The notes under the pieces were generated by a model that saw only the letters and a program-made list of their open reading frames with translations, ran no database searches and was not told the DNA's origin. Positions 1 through 14,168 of a stretch of 64,000 bases of DNA are shown one piece after another. The DNA comes from Paenibacillus nanensis. GTDB taxonomy: Bacteria; Bacillota; Bacilli; Paenibacillales; Paenibacillaceae. The position numbers and the translations under genes were made by a program. The stretch spans positions 310,001-374,000 of the forward strand of contig NZ_QXQA01000001.1 in the NCBI RefSeq assembly GCF_003583765.1, read 5' to 3'. Within the stretch, counting starts at the first letter, position 1. Every line of letters begins with the position of its first letter.

Positions 1-193
1 TTTGATAAAAACGCCTGGTCATTTCGTTCAGCCAAGGATGCGATTCGGCCATGAGATCGCACATGACAATCTGGTGCTCCCCGTAATCGGCGCATGCGTC
101 ACGAAGCGCCTTGGCGGCTTGAATATGTCCTTCGCCGTAAGAAGCGTACACGATTAGCAATTTAGGTAAACGGGCTTGGGATTGTAGCAGCAT
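1..193 (-). CDS. Glycolipid synthase (MGDG synthase/UgtP-type), N-terminal part only
   Basis: Partial gene running off the left edge; only the first 64 codons are present. The start ATG is at 193, with AGGAGGT 6 bases upstream. The protein begins with a short basic stretch and then LLIVYASYGEGHIQAAKAL, which matches the N-terminal MGDG-synthase domain of diacylglycerol glucosyltransferases and monogalactosyldiacylglycerol synthases (G-x-GH-x-x-AA motif). In that family the domain binds the diacylglycerol acceptor at the inner membrane face, and a C-terminal domain, not visible here, binds the UDP-sugar. It is divergent from the aldo/keto reductase at 334. The family is fairly clear from the motif; the exact sugar and product cannot be told. 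Confidence 0.7.
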   Translation of the reverse strand, partial: MLLQSQARLPKLLIVYASYGEGHIQAAKALRDACADYGEHQIVMCDLMAESHPWLNEMTRRFYQ

Positions 194-333
194 GCCGCAC
201 CTCCTATCCTAAAGTGTAAATTTGTATTGTAAAATAGATGTGAATTTACTTTGGATCCTTTATATTATTTTTGTGTAGGAATTGTAATATCCGTCCTCAT
301 TTAACGAACCCTAAACAAAAGGAGTGAAAGCTT

Positions 334-1311
334 GTGAAGTATACTTATCTGGGCCGATCCGGCCTCAAGGTCAGCAAGCTGTGTCTCGGTACGATGAATT
401 TCGGCGTTGACACCGATGAAAGGGAAGCGTTCCGAATTATGGATGCGGCGCTTGATGCCGGCATTAACTTCTTCGATACGGCGAATATTTACGGATGGGG
501 AGAAAATGCCGGCCGAACGGAGGAAATTATCGGCAGGTGGTTCAAAGAGGGAGAGGGGCGGAGAGAACGTACCGTCCTGGCTACTAAAGTGTATGGCGAT
601 ATGCATGATACATATGACGGTCCGAACCGTGAGCAAGGGCTGTCCGCTTACAAAATCCGACGTCATTTAGAGGGTTCTCTGAAGCGGCTGCAGACCGATC
701 ATATCGAGCTGTACCAAATGCATCACGTTGACCGCAACGTCAGCTGGAATGAGCTGTGGGATGCGTTTGAAATCGCGCAAATGCAGGGTAAAATCGGTTA
801 TGTCGGGTCCAGCAACTTCGCCGGCTGGGACATTGCGGTCGCGCAAGGGGAAGCGAAGGCGAGAGGAAGGCTGGGCCTTGTATCGGAGCAGCACAAGTAT
901 AATTTGCTGTGCAGGCTTCCGGAGCTTGAAGTGCTTCCGGCCTCGCAGGCGCTTGGGCTGGGCGTTATTCCGTGGAGTCCGCTTGACGGGGGCTTGCTCG
1001 CGGGCAATCACCGCCGCAAAGGCGGCGGACGCAGAAGCGGCGACGACAAGCGTCTCGAAAAGCATCGCGCGCAGCTAGACGCTTATGCGAAGCTGTGCGA
1101 CGAGATCGGCGAGCCGGAGGACCTGGTCTCGCTGGCATGGCTGCTGCATAACCCGGCCGTTACCGCGCCGATTATCGGCGTCCGTACGCTGGAGCAATTC
1201 GAGCGCTCCCTCCGCGCAGTCGAGCTCGAGCTGAGCGAGGAGACGCTGAAGCGAATCGACGAGATCTTCCCGGGTCCTGGCGGGGACGCGCCGCGAGCGT
1301 ACGCTTGGTAA
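334..1311 (+). CDS. Aldo/keto reductase
   Basis: NADPH-dependent oxidoreductase of the aldo/keto reductase superfamily, 325 residues, predicted (alpha/beta)8 barrel, cytosolic. The opening residues YLGRSGLKVSKLCLGTMNFG are typical of the Kv-beta/YajO-like branch. The catalytic tetrad can be placed as Asp48 and Tyr53 (FFDTANIYG), Lys85 (ATKVYG) and His130 (LYQMH). The start is GTG at 334 with AAGGAG about 8 bases upstream. The end, GPGGDAPRAYAW, is also common in this branch. A stretch rich in Gly, Arg and Lys (residues about 228-240) replaces the usual loop. It is a single gene, convergent with ilvA, and the substrate cannot be predicted. Confidence 0.9.
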   Translation: MKYTYLGRSGLKVSKLCLGTMNFGVDTDEREAFRIMDAALDAGINFFDTANIYGWGENAGRTEEIIGRWFKEGEGRRERTVLATKVYGDMHDTYDGPNREQGLSAYKIRRHLEGSLKRLQTDHIELYQMHHVDRNVSWNELWDAFEIAQMQGKIGYVGSSNFAGWDIAVAQGEAKARGRLGLVSEQHKYNLLCRLPELEVLPASQALGLGVIPWSPLDGGLLAGNHRRKGGGRRSGDDKRLEKHRAQLDAYAKLCDEIGEPEDLVSLAWLLHNPAVTAPIIGVRTLEQFERSLRAVELELSEETLKRIDEIFPGPGGDAPRAYAW

Positions 1312-1408
1312 GTATCGTCTTTATACGAGGTCGATCTGGTTTGGAAATTGTGCGGTAACGTCGTTTTTGGCGGTTATAGTCAACCGTTTTGCCATCAATC
1401 ATAATCAA

Positions 1409-1433
1409 AGCCCGAGATTCGAAATCTCGGGCT
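1409..1433. terminator. Hairpin between convergent genes
   Basis: A perfect 11-bp stem (1409-1419 with 1423-1433) with a 3-base loop lies between the convergent aldo/keto reductase and ilvA. On the minus strand the stem is followed by TTTGATTAT, on the plus strand by CCTTTG, so it probably stops transcription from both sides, better for ilvA. Confidence 0.6.
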
Positions 1434-1448
1434 CCTTTGCGTCCATGG

Positions 1449-2717
1449 TCAAATAAGTAAGTTGAATAATACGGGGTCTTTGTTCAGCTCTAGAAATTGA
1501 AAGCCTTTTTTCGTCATGCGATCAACGAGGGGCAAGTAGTCCTCCCGGTGCTTGAGCTCGATGCCGACGAGCGCGGGACCATTATCTTTGTTTGATTTTT
1601 TCGTATATTCGAAGCGGGTGATGTCATCGTTAGGTCCAAGCACCTGGTCTAGAAATTCTCTTAAAGCTCCGGCTCTTTGAGGGAAGTTGACCATAAAATA
1701 ATGCTTATACCCTTCGTAAATCAACGAGCGTTCCTTAATTTCCTGCATCCGGTCGACGTCATTATTGCCTCCGCTCACTACGCATACGACCGTTTTGCCT
1801 GCGATTTGATCACGGTAAGCGTCAAGCGCGGCAATCGGAAGCGCACCGGCAGGCTCAGCGACGATGGCGTTCTCGTTGTACAGATCGAGCATCGTCGTAC
1901 ATACTTTACCTTCCGGAACGACGACTACATCATCAAGGAGCTCTTGGCATATGGAGAAGGTCAGGTCGCCGATTCGTTTCACGGCAGCGCCGTCCACGAA
2001 TTTGTCAATTTGTTCAAGCGGCACGACCTCGCCGGCATCGAGGGAAACGCGCAGGGATGGGGCACCCTCGGGCTCAACGCCGATAATGCGGGTATCGGGC
2101 GATACCGTTTTGACGTAAGAAGCGACGCCTGCTGCGAGTCCGCCACCGCCGACCGTTACGAATATAAAGTTAGGGGCCGTCTCCGCTTTTTCCATCAGCT
2201 CCTGACCGACTGTACCGTTGCCGGCAATGATTTTGCGGTCATCAAAAGGATGGATGAAAGCCATGTTACTCCGCTTGCTCTCCGCGATAGCCTCTGCGTA
2301 CGCGTCGTCGAACGTATCCCCGGTTAAAATAACCTCAACCATATCTCCGCCGAAAAAGGCGACCTGCTTCACCTTTTGTCTAGGCGTAGTGCTAGGCATG
2401 TAGATTTTGCCTGGAATGCCGAGCGCCTGACACGAATAGGCCACGCCCTGGGCGTGATTACCGGCGCTTGCGCACACGACGCCTTGCGTAATTTCTTCCG
2501 GTGTCAGGGAGCGCATAAGGTGGTAGGCTCCTCTTATTTTGAACGAACGAACAACCTGAAGATCTTCCCGTTTCAGCCAAACCTGGCAGTTGTATCGTTC
2601 GGATAGAACGCGATTATATTGCAGAGGCGTTCGGGAGATGACATCCTTTAGATGCATCTGCGCTTGAACAATCTCTTCCAGACCAATGCGATAATATGAA
2701 TTAGAATGGACTCCCAT
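1449..2717 (-). CDS. ilvA: Threonine ammonia-lyase (threonine deaminase)
   Basis: PLP enzyme converting threonine to 2-oxobutanoate and ammonia, the committed step of isoleucine synthesis. It has 422 residues, the length of Bacillus subtilis IlvA. Lys60 in VVRSFKIRGAY is the PLP lysine, SAGNHAQG contacts substrate and cofactor, and GGGGLAAG is the phosphate-binding glycine loop. A single short ACT-like regulatory domain follows from about residue 325 (YFMVNFPQRAGALREFL). The start ATG at 2717 has GGAAGG upstream. It stands alone, away from other branched-chain genes, and no T-box leader fits in the short upstream region. Confidence 0.93.
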   Translation of the reverse strand: MGVHSNSYYRIGLEEIVQAQMHLKDVISRTPLQYNRVLSERYNCQVWLKREDLQVVRSFKIRGAYHLMRSLTPEEITQGVVCASAGNHAQGVAYSCQALGIPGKIYMPSTTPRQKVKQVAFFGGDMVEVILTGDTFDDAYAEAIAESKRSNMAFIHPFDDRKIIAGNGTVGQELMEKAETAPNFIFVTVGGGGLAAGVASYVKTVSPDTRIIGVEPEGAPSLRVSLDAGEVVPLEQIDKFVDGAAVKRIGDLTFSICQELLDDVVVVPEGKVCTTMLDLYNENAIVAEPAGALPIAALDAYRDQIAGKTVVCVVSGGNNDVDRMQEIKERSLIYEGYKHYFMVNFPQRAGALREFLDQVLGPNDDITRFEYTKKSNKDNGPALVGIELKHREDYLPLVDRMTKKGFQFLELNKDPVLFNLLI

Positions 2718-2768
2718 TACGTAACCTTCCTTCCGGTTAAGCGCAAGACTTTGACTTTTTAATGATTC

Positions 2769-2777
2769 ATTATACCA
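2769..2777 (-). promoter_or_regulatory. Extended -10 promoter for ilvA
   Basis: On the minus strand the sequence TGGTATAAT forms an extended -10 element about 50 bases upstream of the ilvA start. No good -35 hexamer is visible, which is usual for extended -10 promoters. Confidence 0.4.
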
Positions 2778-2852
2778 TTATGTCAGAGAGAATGTAGGGA
2801 CGGTCTGCAAAATAATTGATGGGAATGTCTTGCTAGAGCAGGGGGAGGGTGT

Positions 2853-3404
2853 ATGATGGGAAGAGTGTTTAAGAGGCTTTTTATAACGTTAGTTGTATTA
2901 GTCATAATAGTGGGGGGCGCAATTTGGGGGCTGCTCCGTTATATTGCGCCGGATCAACAGCTGAATCTTAACTATAGCCCAATCGACGTAAAGCAGAAGG
3001 CGCTCGACATGGTGAAAGAGCTGAAGCCGGAGCTCGTGCTGACGGAAGAGGATGTAAACAATTTGATTAAGAAACATTTGGATCCAATCATAAAAGAGGA
3101 TGTGAGGGTTGAAGGCGCTAAGTTTCATTTAGTAGAGGATCGAATGATTGCCGATCTAAATGTGACGTATCGTCAAAAAATTCCTGCACAGATCCGAGCT
3201 GAGTATGGACTGAAGTGGGAGGATCACCAATTGATATTGGAGCCGAAAGACTTGTCTTTGAAAAGTATAAGATTGCCGAGTGACATACTCGAAAAGGTTT
3301 CAATTCCTATTGACTTGCCAGCAGATGAGGTCATCTCTATAAAAGATGTGAAATTTGAAACTGGGCAGATTAGAGTTAAATTCCATATGAAATTGCCTTT
3401 CTAA
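2853..3404 (+). CDS. Small membrane-anchored protein of unknown function
   Basis: A 183-residue protein with one N-terminal membrane segment (about residues 9-30, FITLVVLVIIVGGAIWGLL) and a charged outer domain without cysteines. The outer part alternates short hydrophobic and polar stretches, suggesting a beta-rich fold. It resembles in layout the YpmS/DUF2140 type of anchored proteins, but I cannot assign it firmly. GGGGGAGGG lies just upstream; ATG at 2853 and ATG at 2856 are both possible, the second having better spacing. It is convergent with the collagen-like gene at 3495. No function is proposed. Confidence 0.75.
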   Translation: MMGRVFKRLFITLVVLVIIVGGAIWGLLRYIAPDQQLNLNYSPIDVKQKALDMVKELKPELVLTEEDVNNLIKKHLDPIIKEDVRVEGAKFHLVEDRMIADLNVTYRQKIPAQIRAEYGLKWEDHQLILEPKDLSLKSIRLPSDILEKVSIPIDLPADEVISIKDVKFETGQIRVKFHMKLPF

Positions 3405-3436
3405 TAGAACAGATATTTTCCTCAATAGTTATTTTG

Positions 3437-3471
3437 CAAAAAAAAGGCCAGCCAGACGAATCTGGATGGCC
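3437..3471 (-). terminator. Terminator of the first collagen-like gene
   Basis: On the minus strand an 11-bp stem with one mismatch (3446-3456 with 3461-3471, loop CGAA) is followed directly by eight T residues: a standard intrinsic terminator for the gene ending at 3495. Confidence 0.85.
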
Positions 3472-3494
3472 TATGAAATCCAAGCTAAACGTAC

Positions 3495-6833
<3,339 letters not shown>

Positions 6834-7177
6834 GAGGAGGAGGGGGGGGGAATTCTAAAAAATGGTTATTTATAAGGAGAGGGCAGTGGCGTCGCTTAGT
6901 GCTTGACTTTTGGGTTTATAGAGTTGAAGAGCCTCTTAATTACGTTATTCGTACGGAATGCTTATATACTATTAGCATCTGGTAGATGTATACAAATGAA
7001 TAGAGCCTGTAGTAAACAATCTGTTCAAAAACACTTGCACATTCAGATATCGCGAAAAACTTCCTATTGATTCGTGCAATTTCACTTAAATTTAGAATCG
7101 TCGATCCTTACGATCTTAAACCTGTAAATTTAATTTGCTGTTTAAAATAAAGCTGCCGTAAACAAGTATTTTGAAGC

Positions 7178-7211
7178 AAAAAAAGGACTGAACGCTTGAA
7201 GCGCTCGGTCC
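7178..7211 (-). terminator. Terminator of the second collagen-like gene
   Basis: On the minus strand an 11-bp stem with two G-U pairs (7185-7195 with 7201-7211, loop TTCAA) runs into seven T residues. Confidence 0.85.
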
Positions 7212-7219
7212 TTTAATTG

Positions 7220-9349
<2,130 letters not shown>

Positions 9350-9389
9350 TAGGGGTTGGGAGGAAACTTATAAAAATGGTCGGACATAC

Positions 9390-9428
9390 AAAATAAAAGG
9401 CCAAGCGTATCATACAACGCTTGACCTT
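9390..9428 (-). terminator. Terminator of the third collagen-like gene
   Basis: On the minus strand a 12-bp stem with one G-U pair (9397-9408 with 9417-9428) is followed by TTTATTTT. Confidence 0.8.
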
Positions 9429-9433
9429 GAAGC

Positions 9434-11188
<1,755 letters not shown>

Positions 11189-11299
11189 CTAGGTGATTTT
11201 CTTTATACTACGGGCGAATACATAGTTTTGCTTGGGTGTAGACGGGCGGGCGCATAGGCATTTCACCATTTTTTAAAAAATGGGCGGATTTCCGCAGAG

Positions 11300-11328
11300 T
11301 TGACATTGTATTTGAGAATGGTTATCAT
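11300..11328 (+). promoter_or_regulatory. Sigma-A promoter of the Fur-controlled gene
   Basis: TTGACA at 11300-11305, a 17-base spacer and TATCAT at 11323-11328 give a near-consensus vegetative promoter. A Fur box covers the -10, so iron-bound Fur would block it directly. Confidence 0.75.
11313..11327 (+). promoter_or_regulatory. Fur box 1
   Basis: TGAGAATGGTTATCA fits the 7-1-7 Fur pattern TGATAAT-N-ATTATCA with two changes and overlaps the -10 element. Confidence 0.75.
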
Positions 11329-11344
11329 AACACCATACTGAAAG

Positions 11345-11359
11345 TGAGAACGGTTATCA
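11345..11359 (+). promoter_or_regulatory. Fur box 2
   Basis: TGAGAACGGTTATCA, a second 7-1-7 Fur-type site 32 bases (about three helical turns) downstream of the first, just after the expected transcription start. Confidence 0.7.
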
Positions 11360-11403
11360 ATTGATGGGCGGTAAGAAAACGAGCGCAAAGAGGGTGAAGA
11401 TAG

Positions 11404-12204
11404 ATGCAAACCGAAACCAAGAAGCCGTGGAACTGGATGCTATTCCCGTTTTCCTCCGTGAAGGCAAGCTCTTTCGGGGTGTTCGCGGCGTCCGTCGGTT
11501 ACGGCGTATATGAGATCGATCACAACTACAAGTGGGATAAGCTTGGTTCAGGGCTTCAAGATTACGCAAATATTTACAGACTTGGCCTGCACCAGGAGCT
11601 GCTGCATGCCTGCACGGCAGACGGATTGTACGAATGGGCGGGGGAGCAATGGGAGAAGGACGGATTATCGCTGCCCTGTTATCAATATAAAAGGATTGGA
11701 GGCGCGTGTTACGCCGCCACGGATGACGGAATATGGGTTCGAACGGGATCGAAATGGGGGCAGCTGTGCTGCGAGGGCTTAAAGGTTTACGATTTTTTGA
11801 ACTTGCCGCAGTATGTGATCGTCGGGCATAACAGCGGGATATCGCTGTACGACCGGTTTATGGACGAATGGGCAAGCTTCGAGCTGAACCGGAGCGTGAC
11901 CAGCTTGGCTGTCTACCGCGGCCATCTGATCGGAGCGAGCGACAGGGGGGAACTCATTGTCGGCGACAAAAAGGGGCGGTTCGAGCTTATCCAGTTCGGA
12001 CGGCGTTTCGTATTTTCCGTAGCTGTCAAAGAGGGCGTAACCTATGCGTGCACCGACCATGGCTTATATAAGCTTGCTTACATCGCCGACAGACTGATCC
12101 TGTTGGCGGTAGAGACAGGCTTTCCGGTGACGGATGTCGATCTCCGCGGGAACACCTTGTACATGGCGACGCTTTTCCATGGAGTCCGGACATTAGAAAT
12201 TTAA
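11404..12204 (+). CDS. Iron-regulated protein of unknown function, propeller-like repeats
   Basis: A 266-residue soluble protein without signal peptide or membrane segment. I do not recognise the family. It shows weak repeats of about 40 residues with the pattern ACTADGLYEWAGEQW, AATDDGIWVRTGSKW, VGHNSGISLYDR, GASDRGELIVGDK and ACTDHGLYKLA, that is small-x-x-x-GLY/I plus an aromatic strand, like blades of a beta-propeller. The ATG at 11404 follows GAGGGTG. The promoter carries two Fur boxes, so it should be made when iron is low. It is a single gene, with no transporter or siderophore gene beside it. A role in iron-stress adaptation is inferred only from the boxes. Confidence 0.8.
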   Translation: MQTETKKPWNWMLFPFSSVKASSFGVFAASVGYGVYEIDHNYKWDKLGSGLQDYANIYRLGLHQELLHACTADGLYEWAGEQWEKDGLSLPCYQYKRIGGACYAATDDGIWVRTGSKWGQLCCEGLKVYDFLNLPQYVIVGHNSGISLYDRFMDEWASFELNRSVTSLAVYRGHLIGASDRGELIVGDKKGRFELIQFGRRFVFSVAVKEGVTYACTDHGLYKLAYIADRLILLAVETGFPVTDVDLRGNTLYMATLFHGVRTLEI

Positions 12205-12249
12205 TCTAGGCCGTATAAAGCTTCGTTACTGCCCGAAGAGGGCGGATGA

Positions 12250-12277
12250 CGCGGCTTTTTTTATGGAAAAAGCCGCG
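12250..12277. repeat. Perfect inverted repeat
   Basis: CGCGGCTTTTT and its exact complement (11-bp arms, 6-base loop) after the unknown gene. The T stretch lies inside the stem. It could end transcription of the 11404 gene or act as an operator for the AraC gene downstream. Confidence 0.45.
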
Positions 12278-12377
12278 AAAGATAGTATGGACAAAAGCTC
12301 GGCTCTTCAAGTAACATGGCAGTATTCACGGGAATTGCAACGATGCAACGATGCTGCGCATCGAAGGAGAGATCAGC

Positions 12378-13229
12378 TTGTCAGACGAATTATTGTTAAC
12401 GTTTCGGTCGCCGCCGCTTCCTTTTTTTATAGAATCGAACCGTATTACCTATCAGGCCGGCGAAGAGCACCCGAATCGTACGAATTTGGGCGTCTTTGAC
12501 CTCTTGTTCGTGAACGAAGGGACGCTTTATGTAGCCGAGGAAGACCGCAAATGGACGTTAATGCCCGGCGACGCTCTCATTCTGCGGCCTGACCGATGGC
12601 ATTATTCGTTCCGTCCCTGCTCGGAGGAGACGGTGTTCGATTGGGTGCATTTTCAGACGGTGGGCGCCTGGGAGGAGACCGAGGATCATCAGCCGGGAAC
12701 GATTCGAGGCGATTACTATACGTACGCGATCCGATTGCCCAAAAAAATGAAGCTTTCCTATCCGGATGAAGCAAAGCAAATATTCGCGCAGCTGCACGAG
12801 GCCGCCAAGAGCTCCTCGCACGGGGCGTTCTGGGACCGGCAGCAGCGGTTCTTGCATTTGCTTCTAATGCTTGACGAAGGCTGGCGCTCCGACGCGGCCC
12901 GAGCAGCCGTATCGATTGCGGAGCGCGCCGCCGCTTACCTGAAGCTGAATTATCGCTCGCCAATCAGCAATGCGATGCTAAGCGAGGTGCTGGAGCTGCA
13001 CACCAACTATATCACGCGCTGCATGACCGAGGTATTCGGGTGCACGCCGCAGCAATATTTACTCTATTACCGGCTCGATCAGGCGAAGCTTCTGCTGATC
13101 AAAACGGATTGGACGATCGCGAGAATCGCCGAGGAGACGGGGTTCCGCCAGACACCGCATTTCTCCAGATTGTTCGCGGCGCATACGGGCATGCCGCCTT
13201 TGAAATTCCGTAAACGCTTTACTACGTAG
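12378..13229 (+). CDS. AraC-family transcriptional regulator
   Basis: A 283-residue regulator. The N-terminal half is a cupin-like sensing domain (about residues 5-110, with GTLYVAEEDRKWTLMPGDALILRPDRWH). The C-terminal 100 residues hold two helix-turn-helix units (ISNAMLSEVLELHTNYITRCM and IARIAEETGFRQTPHFSRLF), ending HTGMPPLKFRKRF. TTG at 12378 is preferred because AAGGAGA lies 8 bases upstream; the in-frame ATG at 12351 has no ribosome site. It usually would control sugar or metabolite genes; none is directly adjacent, so the target is unknown. Confidence 0.87.
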   Translation: MSDELLLTFRSPPLPFFIESNRITYQAGEEHPNRTNLGVFDLLFVNEGTLYVAEEDRKWTLMPGDALILRPDRWHYSFRPCSEETVFDWVHFQTVGAWEETEDHQPGTIRGDYYTYAIRLPKKMKLSYPDEAKQIFAQLHEAAKSSSHGAFWDRQQRFLHLLLMLDEGWRSDAARAAVSIAERAAAYLKLNYRSPISNAMLSEVLELHTNYITRCMTEVFGCTPQQYLLYYRLDQAKLLLIKTDWTIARIAEETGFRQTPHFSRLFAAHTGMPPLKFRKRFTT

Positions 13230-13314
13230 CTGCATGCAGCTTAACATGAATAATTTTCCTCCGCTCTACAAACACTGGATTCATTACCCAGCTAAGGGCG
13301 AAGGAGCGATAGCG

Positions 13315-13989
13315 ATGATTGAACGGTTTTCATTGACAGCGGAAATAGGACAGATCATGGAGAAGTTCGGCATACAGAAGGTGATGCACGGGCATGCGAG
13401 CCGATTCAACATCACCCCGACCCAGACCGTATCGATCATAATGAACGACAGGCACGATACGCGGGTGCTTCAGGATTCAAGGTGGGGACTATTCCCGTTC
13501 TGGGCTAAAGATTCGGTGAATACGGACCATTCGACGTTAGGAGAGAAGCCGTTTCTGCAGCGGATGCTGAAGCGCCAGCGGTGCATTATTCCGTGCAGCG
13601 GCTTCTACGGGCAAAAGACGTTCGGCAATGAACGCGATCCGAGAGCGATGCATACCGTCGTGCCGACGCAGCCGCTGCTTGCGATTGCCGGCATTTATGA
13701 TTGCTGGCGCCATGTGAACGGCAAAGAGGTGCGGGCCGTCACGATGCTGACGGCCGAGGCATCGGGCTCGATGTCCGTCTGGCAGCCGCGCGTCCCTGTT
13801 ATTCTCGACGAGGAAGGCGTCGAGGATTGGCTGGATCCGAAGCTGACGGAATTCAGCAGGCTTCGCAAGCATTTGGAGGCGATGGAGGGTTATCTCATGC
13901 GCTCTTATCCCGTCACCAACGCCGTCCGCGACGAATGGTACGAGTCCCCCGACTGCATTAACGAAATCGCGGTACCGGATTTCGCTTAA
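13315..13989 (+). CDS. SRAP-domain protein lacking catalytic residues
   Basis: A 224-residue protein of the SRAP (YedK/HMCES) fold, whose members cap abasic sites in single-stranded DNA through the Cys2 amino group and thiol. Fold signatures are present: MIERFSLTAE (for MCGRFxLT), SRFNITPTQTV, RWGLFPFWAKD, GEKPFLQR, IPCSGFYGQK and RVPVILDEEGVEDWLDP. But Cys2 is Ile, the active-site Glu of GFYEWK is Gly, and the catalytic His before R-x-P is Gln; only the Asn of the NxR motif seems kept. The start at 13315 has GAAGGAG upstream and places MIERF exactly where MCGRF should be. The gene is intact, so it probably kept a binding or structural role. Confidence 0.85.
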   Translation: MIERFSLTAEIGQIMEKFGIQKVMHGHASRFNITPTQTVSIIMNDRHDTRVLQDSRWGLFPFWAKDSVNTDHSTLGEKPFLQRMLKRQRCIIPCSGFYGQKTFGNERDPRAMHTVVPTQPLLAIAGIYDCWRHVNGKEVRAVTMLTAEASGSMSVWQPRVPVILDEEGVEDWLDPKLTEFSRLRKHLEAMEGYLMRSYPVTNAVRDEWYESPDCINEIAVPDFA

Positions 13990-14000
13990 GCCTACAATCA

Positions 14001-14045
14001 AGCAAGGCCCCCGGCTGTAATGGCTGGGGGCCTTGCTGCGTTTAT
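14001..14045 (+). terminator. Terminator after the SRAP-like gene
   Basis: A strong 12-bp GC-rich stem (14001-14012 with 14025-14036) followed by TGCGTTTATT. Confidence 0.7.
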
Positions 14046-14070
14046 TCGAGCGCATGTTCACAGGTATTTA

Positions 14071-14085
14071 TCGTAATTATTACGA
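14071..14085 (+). promoter_or_regulatory. Zur box 1 (perfect)
   Basis: TCGTAATTATTACGA is a perfect 7-1-7 palindrome matching the Bacillus Zur consensus TCGTAAT-N-ATTACGA. It sits just upstream of the -35 of the metallophore transport operon. Confidence 0.8.
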
Positions 14086-14091
14086 ATAGTA

Positions 14092-14120
14092 TTGACAGTG
14101 GACGTGGAAATGATTATGAT
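14092..14120 (+). promoter_or_regulatory. Sigma-A promoter of the cnt-like operon
   Basis: TTGACA at 14092-14097, a 17-base spacer and TATGAT at 14115-14120. It lies between the two Zur boxes, so zinc-loaded Zur would shut it. Confidence 0.8.
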
Positions 14121-14136
14121 TTTTCCTGAGATTAAA

Positions 14137-14151
14137 TCGTAATAATTACTA
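14137..14151 (+). promoter_or_regulatory. Zur box 2
   Basis: TCGTAATAATTACTA, a Zur-type palindrome with one half-site base changed, placed between the transcription start and the ribosome site of the first gene. Confidence 0.7.
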
Positions 14152-14168
14152 TTAAAGGAGAGGGAGCC

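Noticed and set aside
13234..13314. N-terminal extension of the SRAP-like protein from ATG 13234
   Set aside because: No homology to SRAP proteins; GAAGGAG before 13315 puts the start exactly at the family N-terminus.
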